Source: Pontibaca salina
Lineage (GTDB): Bacteria > Pseudomonadota > Alphaproteobacteria > Rhodobacterales > Rhodobacteraceae
Length of the DNA: 64,000 bases
Direction of reading: 5' to 3'
Assembly: GCF_016307205.1 (NCBI RefSeq)
Contig: NZ_JAEIJD010000005.1
Location: 1 to 64,000, forward strand
Both the position numbers and the translations under genes were made by a program. Below are positions 42,719 through 52,340 of the stretch, one piece after another. Under the pieces are notes generated by a model that saw only the letters and a list, made by a program, of their open reading frames with translations, made no database searches and had not been told where the DNA came from. The first letter of the stretch is position 1. Each line of letters opens with the position of its first letter.

Positions 42719-44566
42719 ATGCTGCGCATCGAAAACATCTCCTATTCCGTCGGCGGCCGCTTTCTGTTCGAAGGCGCCTCGGCCACCATTCCGACAGGCC
42801 ACAAGGTCGGCCTGATCGGACGCAACGGCACCGGCAAGACGACGCTGTTCCGCCTGATCCGGGGCGAACTGGCACTGGAGGGCGGCACCATCACCCTACC
42901 CGCCCGTGCCCGCATCGGCGGCGTCGCACAAGAGGTGCCAAGCAACGAGGTCTCGCTACTTGATACGGTTCTGGCCGCCGACACCGAGCGGGCCGACCTG
43001 CTGGCCGAGGCTGAAACCGCGACCGACCCCAGCCGCATCGCCGAGGTGCAGACCCGGCTGGCCGATATCGATGCCTGGTCGGCCGAGGCGCGGGCCGCGT
43101 CGATCCTGCGCGGCCTTGGCTTTGACGCCAACGACCAGAAGATGCCGTGCAGCGCCTTCTCCGGCGGCTGGCGGATGCGTGTAGCGCTGGCGGCCGTGCT
43201 GTTTGCGCAGCCCGATTATCTGCTGCTCGACGAGCCGACCAACTATCTTGATCTTGAGGGCGCGCTTTGGCTGGAAAGCTATCTCATGCGCTATCCGCAC
43301 ACGGTCATCATCATCAGCCATGATCGCGACTTGCTGAACCGTGCGGTTGGGGCAATTCTGCATCTCGAGGATCAACAGCTTACCTACTATTCGGGCAATT
43401 ACGACCAGTTCGCCCGTCAGCGCGCGGCCAATCGCGCTGTGCAGGCCGCCGCGGCCAAGAAACAGGAAACCCAGCGCGCCCATTTGCAAAGCTTTGTGGA
43501 TCGCTTCAAGGCCAAAGCCAGCAAGGCCAAACAGGCGCAAAGCCGGGTCAAGATGCTGGAACGGATGGAGCCCATCCGTGCCCCCGAAGATGCCGCGCGC
43601 ACGGTATTTTCCTTTCCCGAACCCGAAGAACTGTCGCCCCCGATCGTCGCCACCGAGGGCGTAACCGTGGGCTATGGCGATACGGTGGTGCTGCGCAATC
43701 TGAACCTGCGGATCGATCAAGACGACCGCATTGCGCTGCTGGGCAAGAACGGTCAGGGGAAATCGACGCTGGCCAAGCTGCTATCCGACCGCCTGCCGGC
43801 GATGTCCGGAAAAATATCGAAATCGAACAAGCTGCGTATCGGCTTTTTCGCCCAGCACCAGGTTGATGAATTGCGGGTCGCAGAAACGCCGCTGCAACAC
43901 CTGCAACGCGAACGCCCCGATGAGCGGCAATCGCAATTGCGTGCGCGGCTGGCCGGGTTTGGTTTGGGCGCAAATCAGGCGGATACAGCCGTGGGCCGGC
44001 TCTCGGGTGGCCAAAAGGCGCGGTTGTCGCTGCTGCTGGCGACGATCGACGCGCCGCACATGCTGATCCTTGACGAACCCACGAACCATCTGGACATCGA
44101 AAGCCGGGAGGCGCTGGTCGAGGCGCTGACCGCCTATTCCGGTGCAGTCATTCTGGTCAGCCACGATATGCACCTGCTGTCGCTGGTGGCTGACCGGCTT
44201 TGGCTGGTCTCGAAGGGCACAGTCACCCCATATGACGGCGATCTGGAAAGTTACCGCACATTGCTCTTGTCTCGCGACCGGCCCGCCCCGAAACGCGACG
44301 ACAAGCCCAAACCTGCGCGCAGCAATCGCGAACAGTTGCTAACCCTGCGTGCCGAGGTGAGGAAAGGCGAGCAACGCGTTGATAAGCTTAACGAGATGCG
44401 TGAAAAGCTGGCTAAGAAGCTGGCAGATCCGGCGCTTTACGAGGACGGAAAACAAGGCGAGGCCGAGGTCTGGCAGCGCAAATATGCCGAAGTGATGGAC
44501 GGGCTCGACCGGGCCGAAGAGCTATGGCTGGCGGCCCTAGAAAAGCTGGAACAGGCGCAGGGGTGA
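42719..44566 (+). CDS. ABC-F family ATP-binding protein (Uup/YheS-like)
   Basis: 615 residues with two ABC domains and no membrane part. Domain 1: GLIGRNGTGKTTLFRLIRG, FSGGWRMRVALAAVLFAQPD and YLLLDEPTNYLDLE. A charged linker (about 240-300) follows. Domain 2: ALLGKNGQGKSTLAKLLS, LSGGQKARLSLLLATIDAPH and LILDEPTNHLDIE. The C-terminal 80 residues are coiled-coil (EVRKGEQRVDKLNEMREKLA). ABC-F proteins act on the ribosome rather than as transporters. ATG 42671 upstream is also possible (16 more residues) and has a purine box; 42719 is the family-like start. Confidence 0.93.
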   Translation: MLRIENISYSVGGRFLFEGASATIPTGHKVGLIGRNGTGKTTLFRLIRGELALEGGTITLPARARIGGVAQEVPSNEVSLLDTVLAADTERADLLAEAETATDPSRIAEVQTRLADIDAWSAEARAASILRGLGFDANDQKMPCSAFSGGWRMRVALAAVLFAQPDYLLLDEPTNYLDLEGALWLESYLMRYPHTVIIISHDRDLLNRAVGAILHLEDQQLTYYSGNYDQFARQRAANRAVQAAAAKKQETQRAHLQSFVDRFKAKASKAKQAQSRVKMLERMEPIRAPEDAARTVFSFPEPEELSPPIVATEGVTVGYGDTVVLRNLNLRIDQDDRIALLGKNGQGKSTLAKLLSDRLPAMSGKISKSNKLRIGFFAQHQVDELRVAETPLQHLQRERPDERQSQLRARLAGFGLGANQADTAVGRLSGGQKARLSLLLATIDAPHMLILDEPTNHLDIESREALVEALTAYSGAVILVSHDMHLLSLVADRLWLVSKGTVTPYDGDLESYRTLLLSRDRPAPKRDDKPKPARSNREQLLTLRAEVRKGEQRVDKLNEMREKLAKKLADPALYEDGKQGEAEVWQRKYAEVMDGLDRAEELWLAALEKLEQAQG

Positions 44567-44568
44567 TC

Positions 44569-45186
44569 ATGGACGGTGCTTTTGTCGTCACGGCCTTTGT
44601 CACCATGTTCGTTGTTATTGACCCCATTGGTCTGACGCCGATGTTTCTGGCCTTGACCCAAGGGGCCAGCGCCGCCCGCCGCCGCGCGATCGCGATCCGT
44701 GCCTGCCTGACCGCGATTGCGATCCTGACGCTGTTCGCCGCATTCGGCGAGGCGGTGCTGGAATTCGTGGGGATCTCGATGCCAGCGTTCCGCGTCGCCG
44801 GCGGACTTTTGCTGTTTCTGACGGCGCTTGACATGCTGTTCGAGCGACGCACGAAACGGCGCGAGGGGCACGCGGACGAGGATGACGGGGACGATCCCTC
44901 GGTCTTTCCGCTGGCGATTCCACTGATTGCCGGTCCCGGTGCCATCGCCTCGATGATCCTGCTGACCGGGCAGCGACCGGGATTTGACGGTCTGGCCTTG
45001 GTCATCGGGGTCATGCTGGCGGTCGTCGCGCTGGCATTGGTGTTGTTTCTGGGCAGCGGATTGCTGGAACGCGCGTTGGGGAAAACCGGGATCAATGTCG
45101 TCACTCGGTTGTTGGGCATGTTGCTAGCGGCGCTGTCGGTGCAGTTCGTTCTGGACGGGCTACGCGCCTTTGGCCTGTCGGACTGA
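44569..45186 (+). CDS. MarC family membrane protein
   Basis: 205 residues. VVTAFVTMFVVIDPIGLTPM FLALTQGAS is the MarC/UPF0056 start with the conserved DPIG. FRVAGGLLLFLTALDMLF, VFPLAIPLIAGPGAIASMIL and GLLLA-type helices give six membrane segments. Function is unproven; early links to antibiotic resistance were not confirmed. It starts three bases after the ABC-F stop, so the two are co-transcribed. Confidence 0.93.
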   Translation: MDGAFVVTAFVTMFVVIDPIGLTPMFLALTQGASAARRRAIAIRACLTAIAILTLFAAFGEAVLEFVGISMPAFRVAGGLLLFLTALDMLFERRTKRREGHADEDDGDDPSVFPLAIPLIAGPGAIASMILLTGQRPGFDGLALVIGVMLAVVALALVLFLGSGLLERALGKTGINVVTRLLGMLLAALSVQFVLDGLRAFGLSD

Positions 45187-45274
45187 AACGGGGTTCCACC
45201 GTGCGCAGCGCCCTCCATCATGACATGGGCAGATTACAGCGCCATAGTGGATGGCAAAGAACGGGAAGACGGCA

Positions 45275-45856
45275 ATGGATGAATGGCAAATCGGCAGGGC
45301 GACCTATCTGATCCTGCTGGGGTCAGTTCTGGTGTTCTGGTTCTTCGTCCAAAATCGGCAAAATCTGGGCAAGACTCTGCAGCAAGCGGTGGCATGGGGG
45401 CTGATCTTTCTAGGCGTCATCGCCGCGATTGGCCTGTGGGATGACATTCGCCAAACCGTGCGCCCGAACCTTGGCACTGTCACTTCCGATGGCAGAATTA
45501 CCGTGCCGCGTGCGCCAGATGGTCATTATTACCTGACCCTGGGAATCAATGGCAAACCGATCGACTTTCTGGTTGATACCGGCGCAACCGAAATGGTGCT
45601 GACCCTGAAAGATGCCCGCCTCGCGGGGTTGCAAACCAAGGATTTGGCCTTTTACGGGCGGGCTATGACCGCAAACGGGCCGGTGCGCACCGCCCCGGTG
45701 CGGCTGGACACGGTGAGTTTGGGCCCGGTGAGCGATCACAACCTACGTGCCTGGGTAAGCGAGGGTGACATGCCGCAATCCCTGCTGGGAATGGCGTATC
45801 TGCAACGCTGGTCGAATATCCAAATCAGTGGCGGGGCGTTGGTGCTGACACGCTAA
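45275..45856 (+). CDS. Membrane-anchored retropepsin-like aspartic protease
   Basis: 193 residues. Two hydrophobic segments near the N-terminus (TYLILLGSVLVFWFFV and AVAWGLIFLGVIAAIGLW) anchor it. The C-terminal domain has HYYLTLGINGKPIDFLVDTG ATEMVLT, the single D-T-G motif of clan AA proteases (TIGR02281 type), which act as dimers, facing the periplasm. ATG 45251 is a possible earlier start. It converges with holC, stops overlapping by four bases. Substrate unknown. Confidence 0.9.
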   Translation: MDEWQIGRATYLILLGSVLVFWFFVQNRQNLGKTLQQAVAWGLIFLGVIAAIGLWDDIRQTVRPNLGTVTSDGRITVPRAPDGHYYLTLGINGKPIDFLVDTGATEMVLTLKDARLAGLQTKDLAFYGRAMTANGPVRTAPVRLDTVSLGPVSDHNLRAWVSEGDMPQSLLGMAYLQRWSNIQISGGALVLTR

Positions 45857-46323
45857 CTACTGGCTTCGCGCTGCGCCTTCATCTCCCAACGGCCCGATTC
45901 TTCGGACCAGTATTGCGCCCCGCAGCCCGCGTCGGTCAGGGTTTTCCACTGCACCCGCGCCGCCGCCAGCGCGGTGTCGTCATTGCCGTCAAAGACGACG
46001 CAAACGCGCTCGCGCGCGATGACTTCATCCGGGGCGATCTCGGCGCCGTCCACGCTCATCACGCATTGCGGATTGTTCGCCGCCCCCCCGCCGGTGGTCA
46101 GCAAGATCGGCTGATCGGCGTCATGCGGGCCGCCTGCAATGCCGTGCGGCAGAAAGGCATCCTTGGGCTCCAGCCACAATTGCTCATCCAGCCACGCCAT
46201 CCGCGCCGCGTCGCGCCCTCGAACCTCGACCCGCCAGCCCTGCTGGCGCGCGCGCGTCAGCAGAGTCGGCAAGGTCGCCTCAAGCGGGCGGCGCGTCAAA
46301 TGGTAGAAATACGCCTCGCCCAT
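45853..46323 (-). CDS. holC: DNA polymerase III chi subunit
   Basis: 156 residues. EAYFYHLTRRPLEATLPTLL, RARQQGWRVEVRG, LDEQLWLEPKDAFLPHGIAG and DQPILLTTG are the conserved HolC blocks. It links the clamp-loader psi subunit to single-strand binding protein at the replication fork. It lies seven bases downstream of pepA, the usual pepA-holC pairing. Confidence 0.95.
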   Translation of the reverse strand: MGEAYFYHLTRRPLEATLPTLLTRARQQGWRVEVRGRDAARMAWLDEQLWLEPKDAFLPHGIAGGPHDADQPILLTTGGGAANNPQCVMSVDGAEIAPDEVIARERVCVVFDGNDDTALAAARVQWKTLTDAGCGAQYWSEESGRWEMKAQREASS

Positions 46324-46330
46324 GGTTGTG

Positions 46331-47821
46331 TCAGTCCTTGGTCTCGTAGCGGTCCGCCACCAAGCGGTTCAGCGCTGCAACGCCCCAGCCGGTTGCGCCT
46401 TTGGGGGCGAGGTCGGTTCCCCCCGTGACCAGCGCCACCCCGGCGATATCGACGTGAATCCAAGGCGTCTCATCCTTGACGAAACGCTGCAGGAACTGTG
46501 CAGCGGTGATCGACCCGGCCGGACGGCCCCCGACGTTCTTGATATCCGCGATCCGCGATTTCAGCATATCGTCATAGGCCTTACCGAGCGGCATACGCCA
46601 CGCGCCCTCGCCCTCGGTCTTGGCAGCGGTGAGGAAGGCATCGCAGAACGTGTCATTATTGCTAAAAACACCGGCGTTTTCATGGCCCAGCCCGATGATG
46701 ATCGCGCCAGTCAGGGTCGCGAGATCGATCATTCCCGCAGGTTTGAAACGCTCCTGCGCGTACCACATCACATCGCATAGCACCAAACGTCCTTCGGCAT
46801 CGGTATTGATGATCTCGACCGTGTCGCCTTTCATGCTGCGCACCACGTCGCCGGGGCGAGTCGCATTGGCAGATGGCATGTTTTCGACAATACCGACCAG
46901 ACCGACTACATTGGCCTTGGCCTTGCGCAGCGCCAGTGCGCGCATGGTGCCCGCCACGACACCGGCACCACCCATATCCATGGTCATCTCTTCCATGCCA
47001 GCGGCGGGTTTGATCGAGATGCCGCCGGTGTCGAACACGACACCTTTACCGACCAACGCCAGTGGCGCTTGGTCCTTTTCGCCGCCCTGCCATTGCATCA
47101 CCACCACCTTTGAGGGGCTGGCCGAGCCCTGCCCGACGCTGAGCAGCGTGCGCATGCCCAGTTCCGCCAGCTTATCCTCGTCCAACACCTCGACTTTCAA
47201 GCCAAGGCTTTGCATTTCCGCAAGACGCTCGGCAAATTCGGTGGTGGTCAAGATGTTGGCCGGTTCGTTGACCAGATCACGGGTCATGTGCACGCCCTCG
47301 GCCACCGCCATCAGCGGCGCGGCAGCGGCCTCGACGCTTTCTGGGTCGCTGTGCTGGAGCGTCACCTGTTCCGGCGTCTTGCCGCTGTCCACGCCATTCT
47401 TCGCAGTCTTGTGCGCGTCAAAACGATAGGCGCGCAAGGCAATCCCGAGCGCGAGATCGGCAGCATGTTTCAGGCTGCCCGCCATCACCAGCATCGGCTT
47501 GCCATCAGCCAATTTGGCCAGCGCAGCGCCCGCCTTGCGGGTTTCGTTCGCATCCGCCTTGCGGTCCAGCACCAGCACATCCAGCGCTTCGGCCTCCATG
47601 CCGGTGGGCCAGGCCAAGGTGATGACCTGCCCTGATTTCACCTTGGCGAAGCCCTCGCCCTCGGTCAGCCGGGCCAGCGCGCCCTTGGTCAACCGGTTGG
47701 CGCGCCGCGCACCTGGATCCAGTTTGCCGTCTGGCGTGACTTGAACGGCGACACGTCCCTTGGCGGATGCCATGTCATCCAGATCGGTGGCGGTGAAACG
47801 GATCGGTGTCAGGCTGCTCAT
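46331..47821 (-). CDS. pepA: Leucyl aminopeptidase
   Basis: 496 residues. VGKGVVFDTGGISIKPAAGM (metal Lys/Asp), MTMDMGGAGVVAGTMRALAL and the M17 signature NTDAEGRLVLCD are intact, with VGGRPAGSITAAQFLQRF near the C-terminus. It is a hexameric dizinc/manganese exopeptidase releasing N-terminal Leu and related residues in the cytoplasm; in E. coli it also binds DNA in Xer recombination. ATG 47821 begins the family sequence. Confidence 0.97.
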   Translation of the reverse strand: MSSLTPIRFTATDLDDMASAKGRVAVQVTPDGKLDPGARRANRLTKGALARLTEGEGFAKVKSGQVITLAWPTGMEAEALDVLVLDRKADANETRKAGAALAKLADGKPMLVMAGSLKHAADLALGIALRAYRFDAHKTAKNGVDSGKTPEQVTLQHSDPESVEAAAAPLMAVAEGVHMTRDLVNEPANILTTTEFAERLAEMQSLGLKVEVLDEDKLAELGMRTLLSVGQGSASPSKVVVMQWQGGEKDQAPLALVGKGVVFDTGGISIKPAAGMEEMTMDMGGAGVVAGTMRALALRKAKANVVGLVGIVENMPSANATRPGDVVRSMKGDTVEIINTDAEGRLVLCDVMWYAQERFKPAGMIDLATLTGAIIIGLGHENAGVFSNNDTFCDAFLTAAKTEGEGAWRMPLGKAYDDMLKSRIADIKNVGGRPAGSITAAQFLQRFVKDETPWIHVDIAGVALVTGGTDLAPKGATGWGVAALNRLVADRYETKD

Positions 47822-47965
47822 TACGCGCGCTCCATGTGTTTTCGGATCATTTGCCGCCAAGAGGTAACGCGCCGCGCCCGCCTTGACCAGATATCAGTTT
47901 TCCCCGCCGTGCAAATGCATTAGGGTCACGCAAAATATTCATGCTGGCCCCGCGGGAGGATCGCA

Positions 47966-49105
47966 TTGTCACGTTACGACAGATACGTCCTGTCGCAGTT
48001 CCTCCTGTTTTTCGGATTTTTTGCGCTGATTCTGGTGGCTGTCTTCTGGATCAATCGCGCCGTCGTGCTGTTCGACCGGCTGATCGGCGACGGACAATCG
48101 GCGTTGGTATTCGTGGAGTTTTCCGCGCTTGCCTTGCCCAACCTTATCCGAATGGTCCTGCCGATAGCCGTATTCGCGGCAGCGGTATACGTTACCAACC
48201 GCTTGCAAAACGATAGCGAGATCACTGTCATGCAGGCCACCGGTTCCAGCCCTTGGCGACTGGCGCGCACGCCGCTGGTCTTTGGCATCCTCGCCGCCCT
48301 GATGATGAGCGTGCTGACCCATTTCCTGTTGCCCGCCGCGATCAGCCAACTGGCCCGGCGCGAGGCGGATCTGGCACGCAGCGTCTCGGCCCGTCTGCTC
48401 AGTGAGGGAACGTTTCTGCATCCCGCCGCTGGCGTCACATTCTATATCGGGCGAATCGATGCGGACAGCACATTAAACGACGTCTACCTGTCAGACCGGC
48501 GCGACCCTGAGCAGACGGTCACCTATACTGCGACACAGGCCTTTTTGGTGCGTGACGGGGAACAAGCCAACCTGATTATGGTCGATGGTATGGCGCAACG
48601 GCAGGACAACGCACATCGCACGCTTTCAACCACGGTTTTTTCGGATTTTTCATATGATATCAGCCCTCTGTTCGAAAAATCGGAGACGACCGGGCGCAAT
48701 ATCCGTGCCATTCCGACGCTTGAACTGATCCCCGGACGGACCCCCGCTGCCGATGCCGAGCGCTACAGCGCCGGACAATTGACCGAGGAACTGCATCTGC
48801 GGATTTCCCGGGCGCTGGTTTGTATCGCGGTGGCCATGATCGGCTTCTCCACACTGATGTTGGGCGGGTTTTCACGCTTTGGCGTCTGGCGACAGGCGCT
48901 GCTGGCCTTTGTCATTGTGATATTGCTGGAAGTGCTGCGCGGTATTGTTTCCGATCCGGTACTGGGCAATCCGAAGTTATGGCCGCTGATGTATTTGCCC
49001 ACCATCGCCGGGCTTGCACTGGCCGCGCTGTTCCTGCAATTCGCATCCCGTCCACTGTCGGTTCTTTTACGGCGGCCTGTTCCAAAGCAAAGGGAGGCGG
49101 CATGA
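47966..49105 (+). CDS. lptF: LPS export permease LptF
   Basis: 379 residues. SRYDRYVLSQFLLFFGFFAL, the first three membrane helices (residues about 12-120), the periplasmic beta-jellyroll (about 125-270) and three C-terminal helices match LptF. With LptG and LptB it extracts lipopolysaccharide from the inner membrane. The start is TTG 47966, with GGGAGGA seven bases ahead and no better codon near. It overlaps lptG by ATGA. First gene of the operon, divergent from pepA. Confidence 0.95.
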   Translation: MSRYDRYVLSQFLLFFGFFALILVAVFWINRAVVLFDRLIGDGQSALVFVEFSALALPNLIRMVLPIAVFAAAVYVTNRLQNDSEITVMQATGSSPWRLARTPLVFGILAALMMSVLTHFLLPAAISQLARREADLARSVSARLLSEGTFLHPAAGVTFYIGRIDADSTLNDVYLSDRRDPEQTVTYTATQAFLVRDGEQANLIMVDGMAQRQDNAHRTLSTTVFSDFSYDISPLFEKSETTGRNIRAIPTLELIPGRTPAADAERYSAGQLTEELHLRISRALVCIAVAMIGFSTLMLGGFSRFGVWRQALLAFVIVILLEVLRGIVSDPVLGNPKLWPLMYLPTIAGLALAALFLQFASRPLSVLLRRPVPKQREAA

Positions 49106-50205
49106 CGCTAGATTTCTATTTTGCGCGCCGCTTTCTGATGAGCTTCCTGCTGATCGGCGGGGTCTTCCTGACCTTGATCATGCTGATCGACATCATCGAA
49201 CAACTGCGCCGCTTTGAGGAAACCGATATCAGTTTCGCGCAATTGCTTGGACTCACTCTACTCAGCGCGCCGGGTGCAATCGACGAAATCCTGCCGTTGC
49301 TGATGATCCTGGCCACCGTGGCTTTGTTCGTCGCGCTGGCCCGCAGCAGCGAACTGGTTGTAACGCGCGCCGCGGGCCGGTCCGGCATCCGGGCGCTGGC
49401 CGCCCCTCTGCTGATGGCCTTGCTGATCGGGTTGCTGGCGGTCAGCACGCTGAACCCTATCGTGGCGGCAACCACAAACCGCTATCAGACGTTGGTCGAC
49501 AGCTATCGCAGCGGTGGCTCATCGGCCCTTTCGCTCAGCAGAGAAGGTCTTTGGCTGCGGCAAGGTGGTGCGCAAGGGCAGTCAGTCATTCATGCTGACG
49601 GCTATGTGCAAGCTGGCGACGGTATCACCCTGCGCAACGTGACGATTCTAAGCTATCCGCCCGACGGTGGTCCCAATCGCCGCATTCTGGCTGCAGCCGC
49701 GCGGTTGGGCGAAGGGGAATGGGTTCTCACTGATGCCAAGGTCTGGCCGCTAATGGCGGGCGTCAACCCCGAACGCGGCGCTCGCAATCACGAGGTCTTG
49801 TCGATCCCCACCACCCTGACGCAAGAACGTGTCGAGGATACTCTGGGCAGATCAGCCGGAATTTCGATCTATGACCTGCCTGCCACCATCCGGGAGCTGA
49901 AACTGGCCGGGTTTTCAACCCGTCACCAAGAGGTCTGGTTTCAGGCCGAACTTGCGCGCCCCCTGTTTCTGGTAGCAATGGCGCTGGTCGGAGCTGCGTT
50001 TACCATGCGCCATACGCGGCTTGGTGGCACCGGCGTGGCGGTTTTGGCGGCAGTTTTGCTGGGTTTTGGGCTTTATTTCATCCGCGACTTCGCACAAATC
50101 TTGGGCGAAAACGGTCAGATCCCGATCGCTTTGGCAGCTTGGGGGCCTCCGGTTGCGTCGATTTTCCTGATGCTGGGCCTGTTGTTACACGCGGAGGATG
50201 GATAA
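49102..50205 (+). CDS. lptG: LPS export permease LptG
   Basis: 367 residues. MTLDFYFARRFLMSFLLIGG, six membrane helices and a central periplasmic jellyroll (about 130-270) match LptG; LARPLFLVAMALVGAAFTMR is the conserved fifth helix. It pairs with LptF. GGGAGGCGGC precedes the ATG, which overlaps the lptF stop. Its own stop shares a base with the lptD start (TAATG). Confidence 0.95.
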   Translation: MTLDFYFARRFLMSFLLIGGVFLTLIMLIDIIEQLRRFEETDISFAQLLGLTLLSAPGAIDEILPLLMILATVALFVALARSSELVVTRAAGRSGIRALAAPLLMALLIGLLAVSTLNPIVAATTNRYQTLVDSYRSGGSSALSLSREGLWLRQGGAQGQSVIHADGYVQAGDGITLRNVTILSYPPDGGPNRRILAAAARLGEGEWVLTDAKVWPLMAGVNPERGARNHEVLSIPTTLTQERVEDTLGRSAGISIYDLPATIRELKLAGFSTRHQEVWFQAELARPLFLVAMALVGAAFTMRHTRLGGTGVAVLAAVLLGFGLYFIRDFAQILGENGQIPIALAAWGPPVASIFLMLGLLLHAEDG

Positions 50206-52340
50206 TGCGCCGCCGCCTGATCCCGGTACTGACTGTGCTGGTCTTGACCCTTGCCGTGCCGGTTTTCGCGCAACAATCCGCATCGGTGGAGGACGATACA
50301 GCCGTGTTGATGGCCGACAGCGTGTTCATCACTCCGGATCGGGTTTTGATCGCCGAGGGGAATGTCGAGGCCTTGCACGGCGACATCCGCCTGACTGCCA
50401 ACCGCATCACCTTCGACCGCGCCAGCGGGCGGCTGAGCATCGAAGGGCCGATCCGCATTGACGAGGGCGACAACACGACAATTCTGGCCAGTGCCGCTGA
50501 ACTCGACCGCGATCTCCAAAACGGATTGCTCAACGGCGCGCGCATGGTGATGAATCAGCAGCTGCAATTAGCAGCGGTGCAGATGAACCGCGTGGATGGG
50601 CGTTTTACTCAACTTTATAAGACCGCCGTAACCTCTTGTCAGGTATGCACGGATGGACGTCCTCCTCTTTGGCAAATTCGGGCACGCAAAGTCATTCATG
50701 ACAAGCAGAAACAGCAGCTTTACTTTGAGGGGGCGCAGTTTCGCGTGCGCGGCACCACCGTCTTGAGATTGCCCCGCTTTCGCCTGCCTGATCCAACAGT
50801 GAAGCGCGCGCGGGGTTTTCTGGTGCCCTCTATCCGCACCACCAACAAGCTGGGAACCGGCGTGCGCTTGCCGTATTTTATCCCCCTTGGAGACCATCGC
50901 GATCTGACGCTGACACCGTATCTATCCACCAGTACGCGCACCTTGGGATTCCGCTATCGTCAATTGTTCCAGCGTGGCAGGATTCAGTTCGAAGGGGCGT
51001 ATACGAATGACGACCTGACGGATGAAAGCGTACGCGGTTATCTGTTCGGCACCGGACATTTCGACCTCAATCACGGCTTCAAGCTGAATTTCGACATCAA
51101 GACGACCACCGACAACGCCTATCTGGTAGATTACGGCCTCCCCGATTACGACCGCCTGAAAAACGAAATCGCGCTGTCACGCTATAATCGCGACACCGCT
51201 TTTCGTGCCGAAGTCGTGTATTTCGATTCGCTGCGCGATCAGGAAGCCGAGTCGACCTTGCCGAACCTAATACCAAGCGTGCGTTACGAGCGTCGCTGGT
51301 TTCCCAAGCGGGTTGGCGGAGAAATGCGACTTGGACTGGACGTGCAGGGGCATCATCGCTCCTCAAGCGAGAACGTTCTAGGACGCGATGTCACACGTGC
51401 CACTGCCGATCTCTCTTGGCGGCGTGATTGGAGATTTTCGCAAGGTGTACGCGCCGACTGGCGGATTGGTCTGGCAACGGATTTGTTTGAAATCTACCAA
51501 GACGATAACTTCGATCACCACCTAACCCGCGTAACCCCATCCACGGCCCTGACCCTTCGTTATCCGATGATGAAAACCACCGCCAGCGGTGTGATCCACG
51601 CGTTGGAACCGGTTGTCCAACTCGGCTGGACCAGCGTTCATGGGTCTACACCTCCCAGCGATGAAAGCGCCTTCGTCGAATTCGATGAAGGCAATTTGCT
51701 GTCGCTTTCGCGCTTTCCCGCACCGGACCGGCGCGAAGACGGTTTGACGCTGGTTTACGGTCTAAACTGGTCGCGTTTTGCGCCGTCGGGATGGCAGGCT
51801 TCGGCCAGCGTTGGACAAGTCTTTCGGCGTGATGCCGATCCAGATTTCACTAGAACATCCGGCCTTTCTGGCACCGCATCTGATGTGCTTGTGGCTGGGA
51901 AACTGCAACTGGAGCGAGGTGTGGCGTTGACTGCGCGGGCGTTGTTGGACGGCTCCTTTAAATTCTCCAAGGCTGAATTGCGCGGCAATTGGAGTGCAGG
52001 TGCCTTCGATTTGGCCGGCACCTATCTCTGGCAGGATGACGATGAAGCCGAAGGGCGCACCGAGGCGCTGTCGGAAATATGGTTCGATGGGCGTTACGAA
52101 ATCAATCCGAACTGGAGCGCCCGCGCGAGTATGCGATATGATATCACCGAGACCACTCCCACAAGGGCCGGACTGGGGGTTGGCTGGCAAAATGAATGTG
52201 TGACGGTCGATCTTTCCGTGAACCGGCGTTATACAAGTTCGACAAGTGTTGAGCCCACGACCGATTTCGGCTTTACCATTGCGCTACGCGGCTTTGCCGT
52301 GGACGGCGGAACAGAAAAATACAGGCGATCATGCAGTTGA
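50205..52340 (+). CDS. lptD: LPS-assembly outer-membrane protein LptD
   Basis: 711 residues. A signal peptide (about 1-22, LIPVLTVLVLTLAVPVFAQQ) is followed by the OstA/LptA-like jellyroll (about 35-150: LMADSVFITPDRVLIAEGNV, ITFDRASGRLSIEGP). The rest is the 26-strand barrel with alternating strands, ending in an aromatic-poor NRRYTSSTS...GFTIALRGF stretch. VTSCQVCTDG and the C-terminal RSCS show cysteines for the plug disulfides. It inserts LPS into the outer leaflet. ATG 50205 overlaps lptG by one base. Confidence 0.95.
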   Translation: MRRRLIPVLTVLVLTLAVPVFAQQSASVEDDTAVLMADSVFITPDRVLIAEGNVEALHGDIRLTANRITFDRASGRLSIEGPIRIDEGDNTTILASAAELDRDLQNGLLNGARMVMNQQLQLAAVQMNRVDGRFTQLYKTAVTSCQVCTDGRPPLWQIRARKVIHDKQKQQLYFEGAQFRVRGTTVLRLPRFRLPDPTVKRARGFLVPSIRTTNKLGTGVRLPYFIPLGDHRDLTLTPYLSTSTRTLGFRYRQLFQRGRIQFEGAYTNDDLTDESVRGYLFGTGHFDLNHGFKLNFDIKTTTDNAYLVDYGLPDYDRLKNEIALSRYNRDTAFRAEVVYFDSLRDQEAESTLPNLIPSVRYERRWFPKRVGGEMRLGLDVQGHHRSSSENVLGRDVTRATADLSWRRDWRFSQGVRADWRIGLATDLFEIYQDDNFDHHLTRVTPSTALTLRYPMMKTTASGVIHALEPVVQLGWTSVHGSTPPSDESAFVEFDEGNLLSLSRFPAPDRREDGLTLVYGLNWSRFAPSGWQASASVGQVFRRDADPDFTRTSGLSGTASDVLVAGKLQLERGVALTARALLDGSFKFSKAELRGNWSAGAFDLAGTYLWQDDDEAEGRTEALSEIWFDGRYEINPNWSARASMRYDITETTPTRAGLGVGWQNECVTVDLSVNRRYTSSTSVEPTTDFGFTIALRGFAVDGGTEKYRRSCS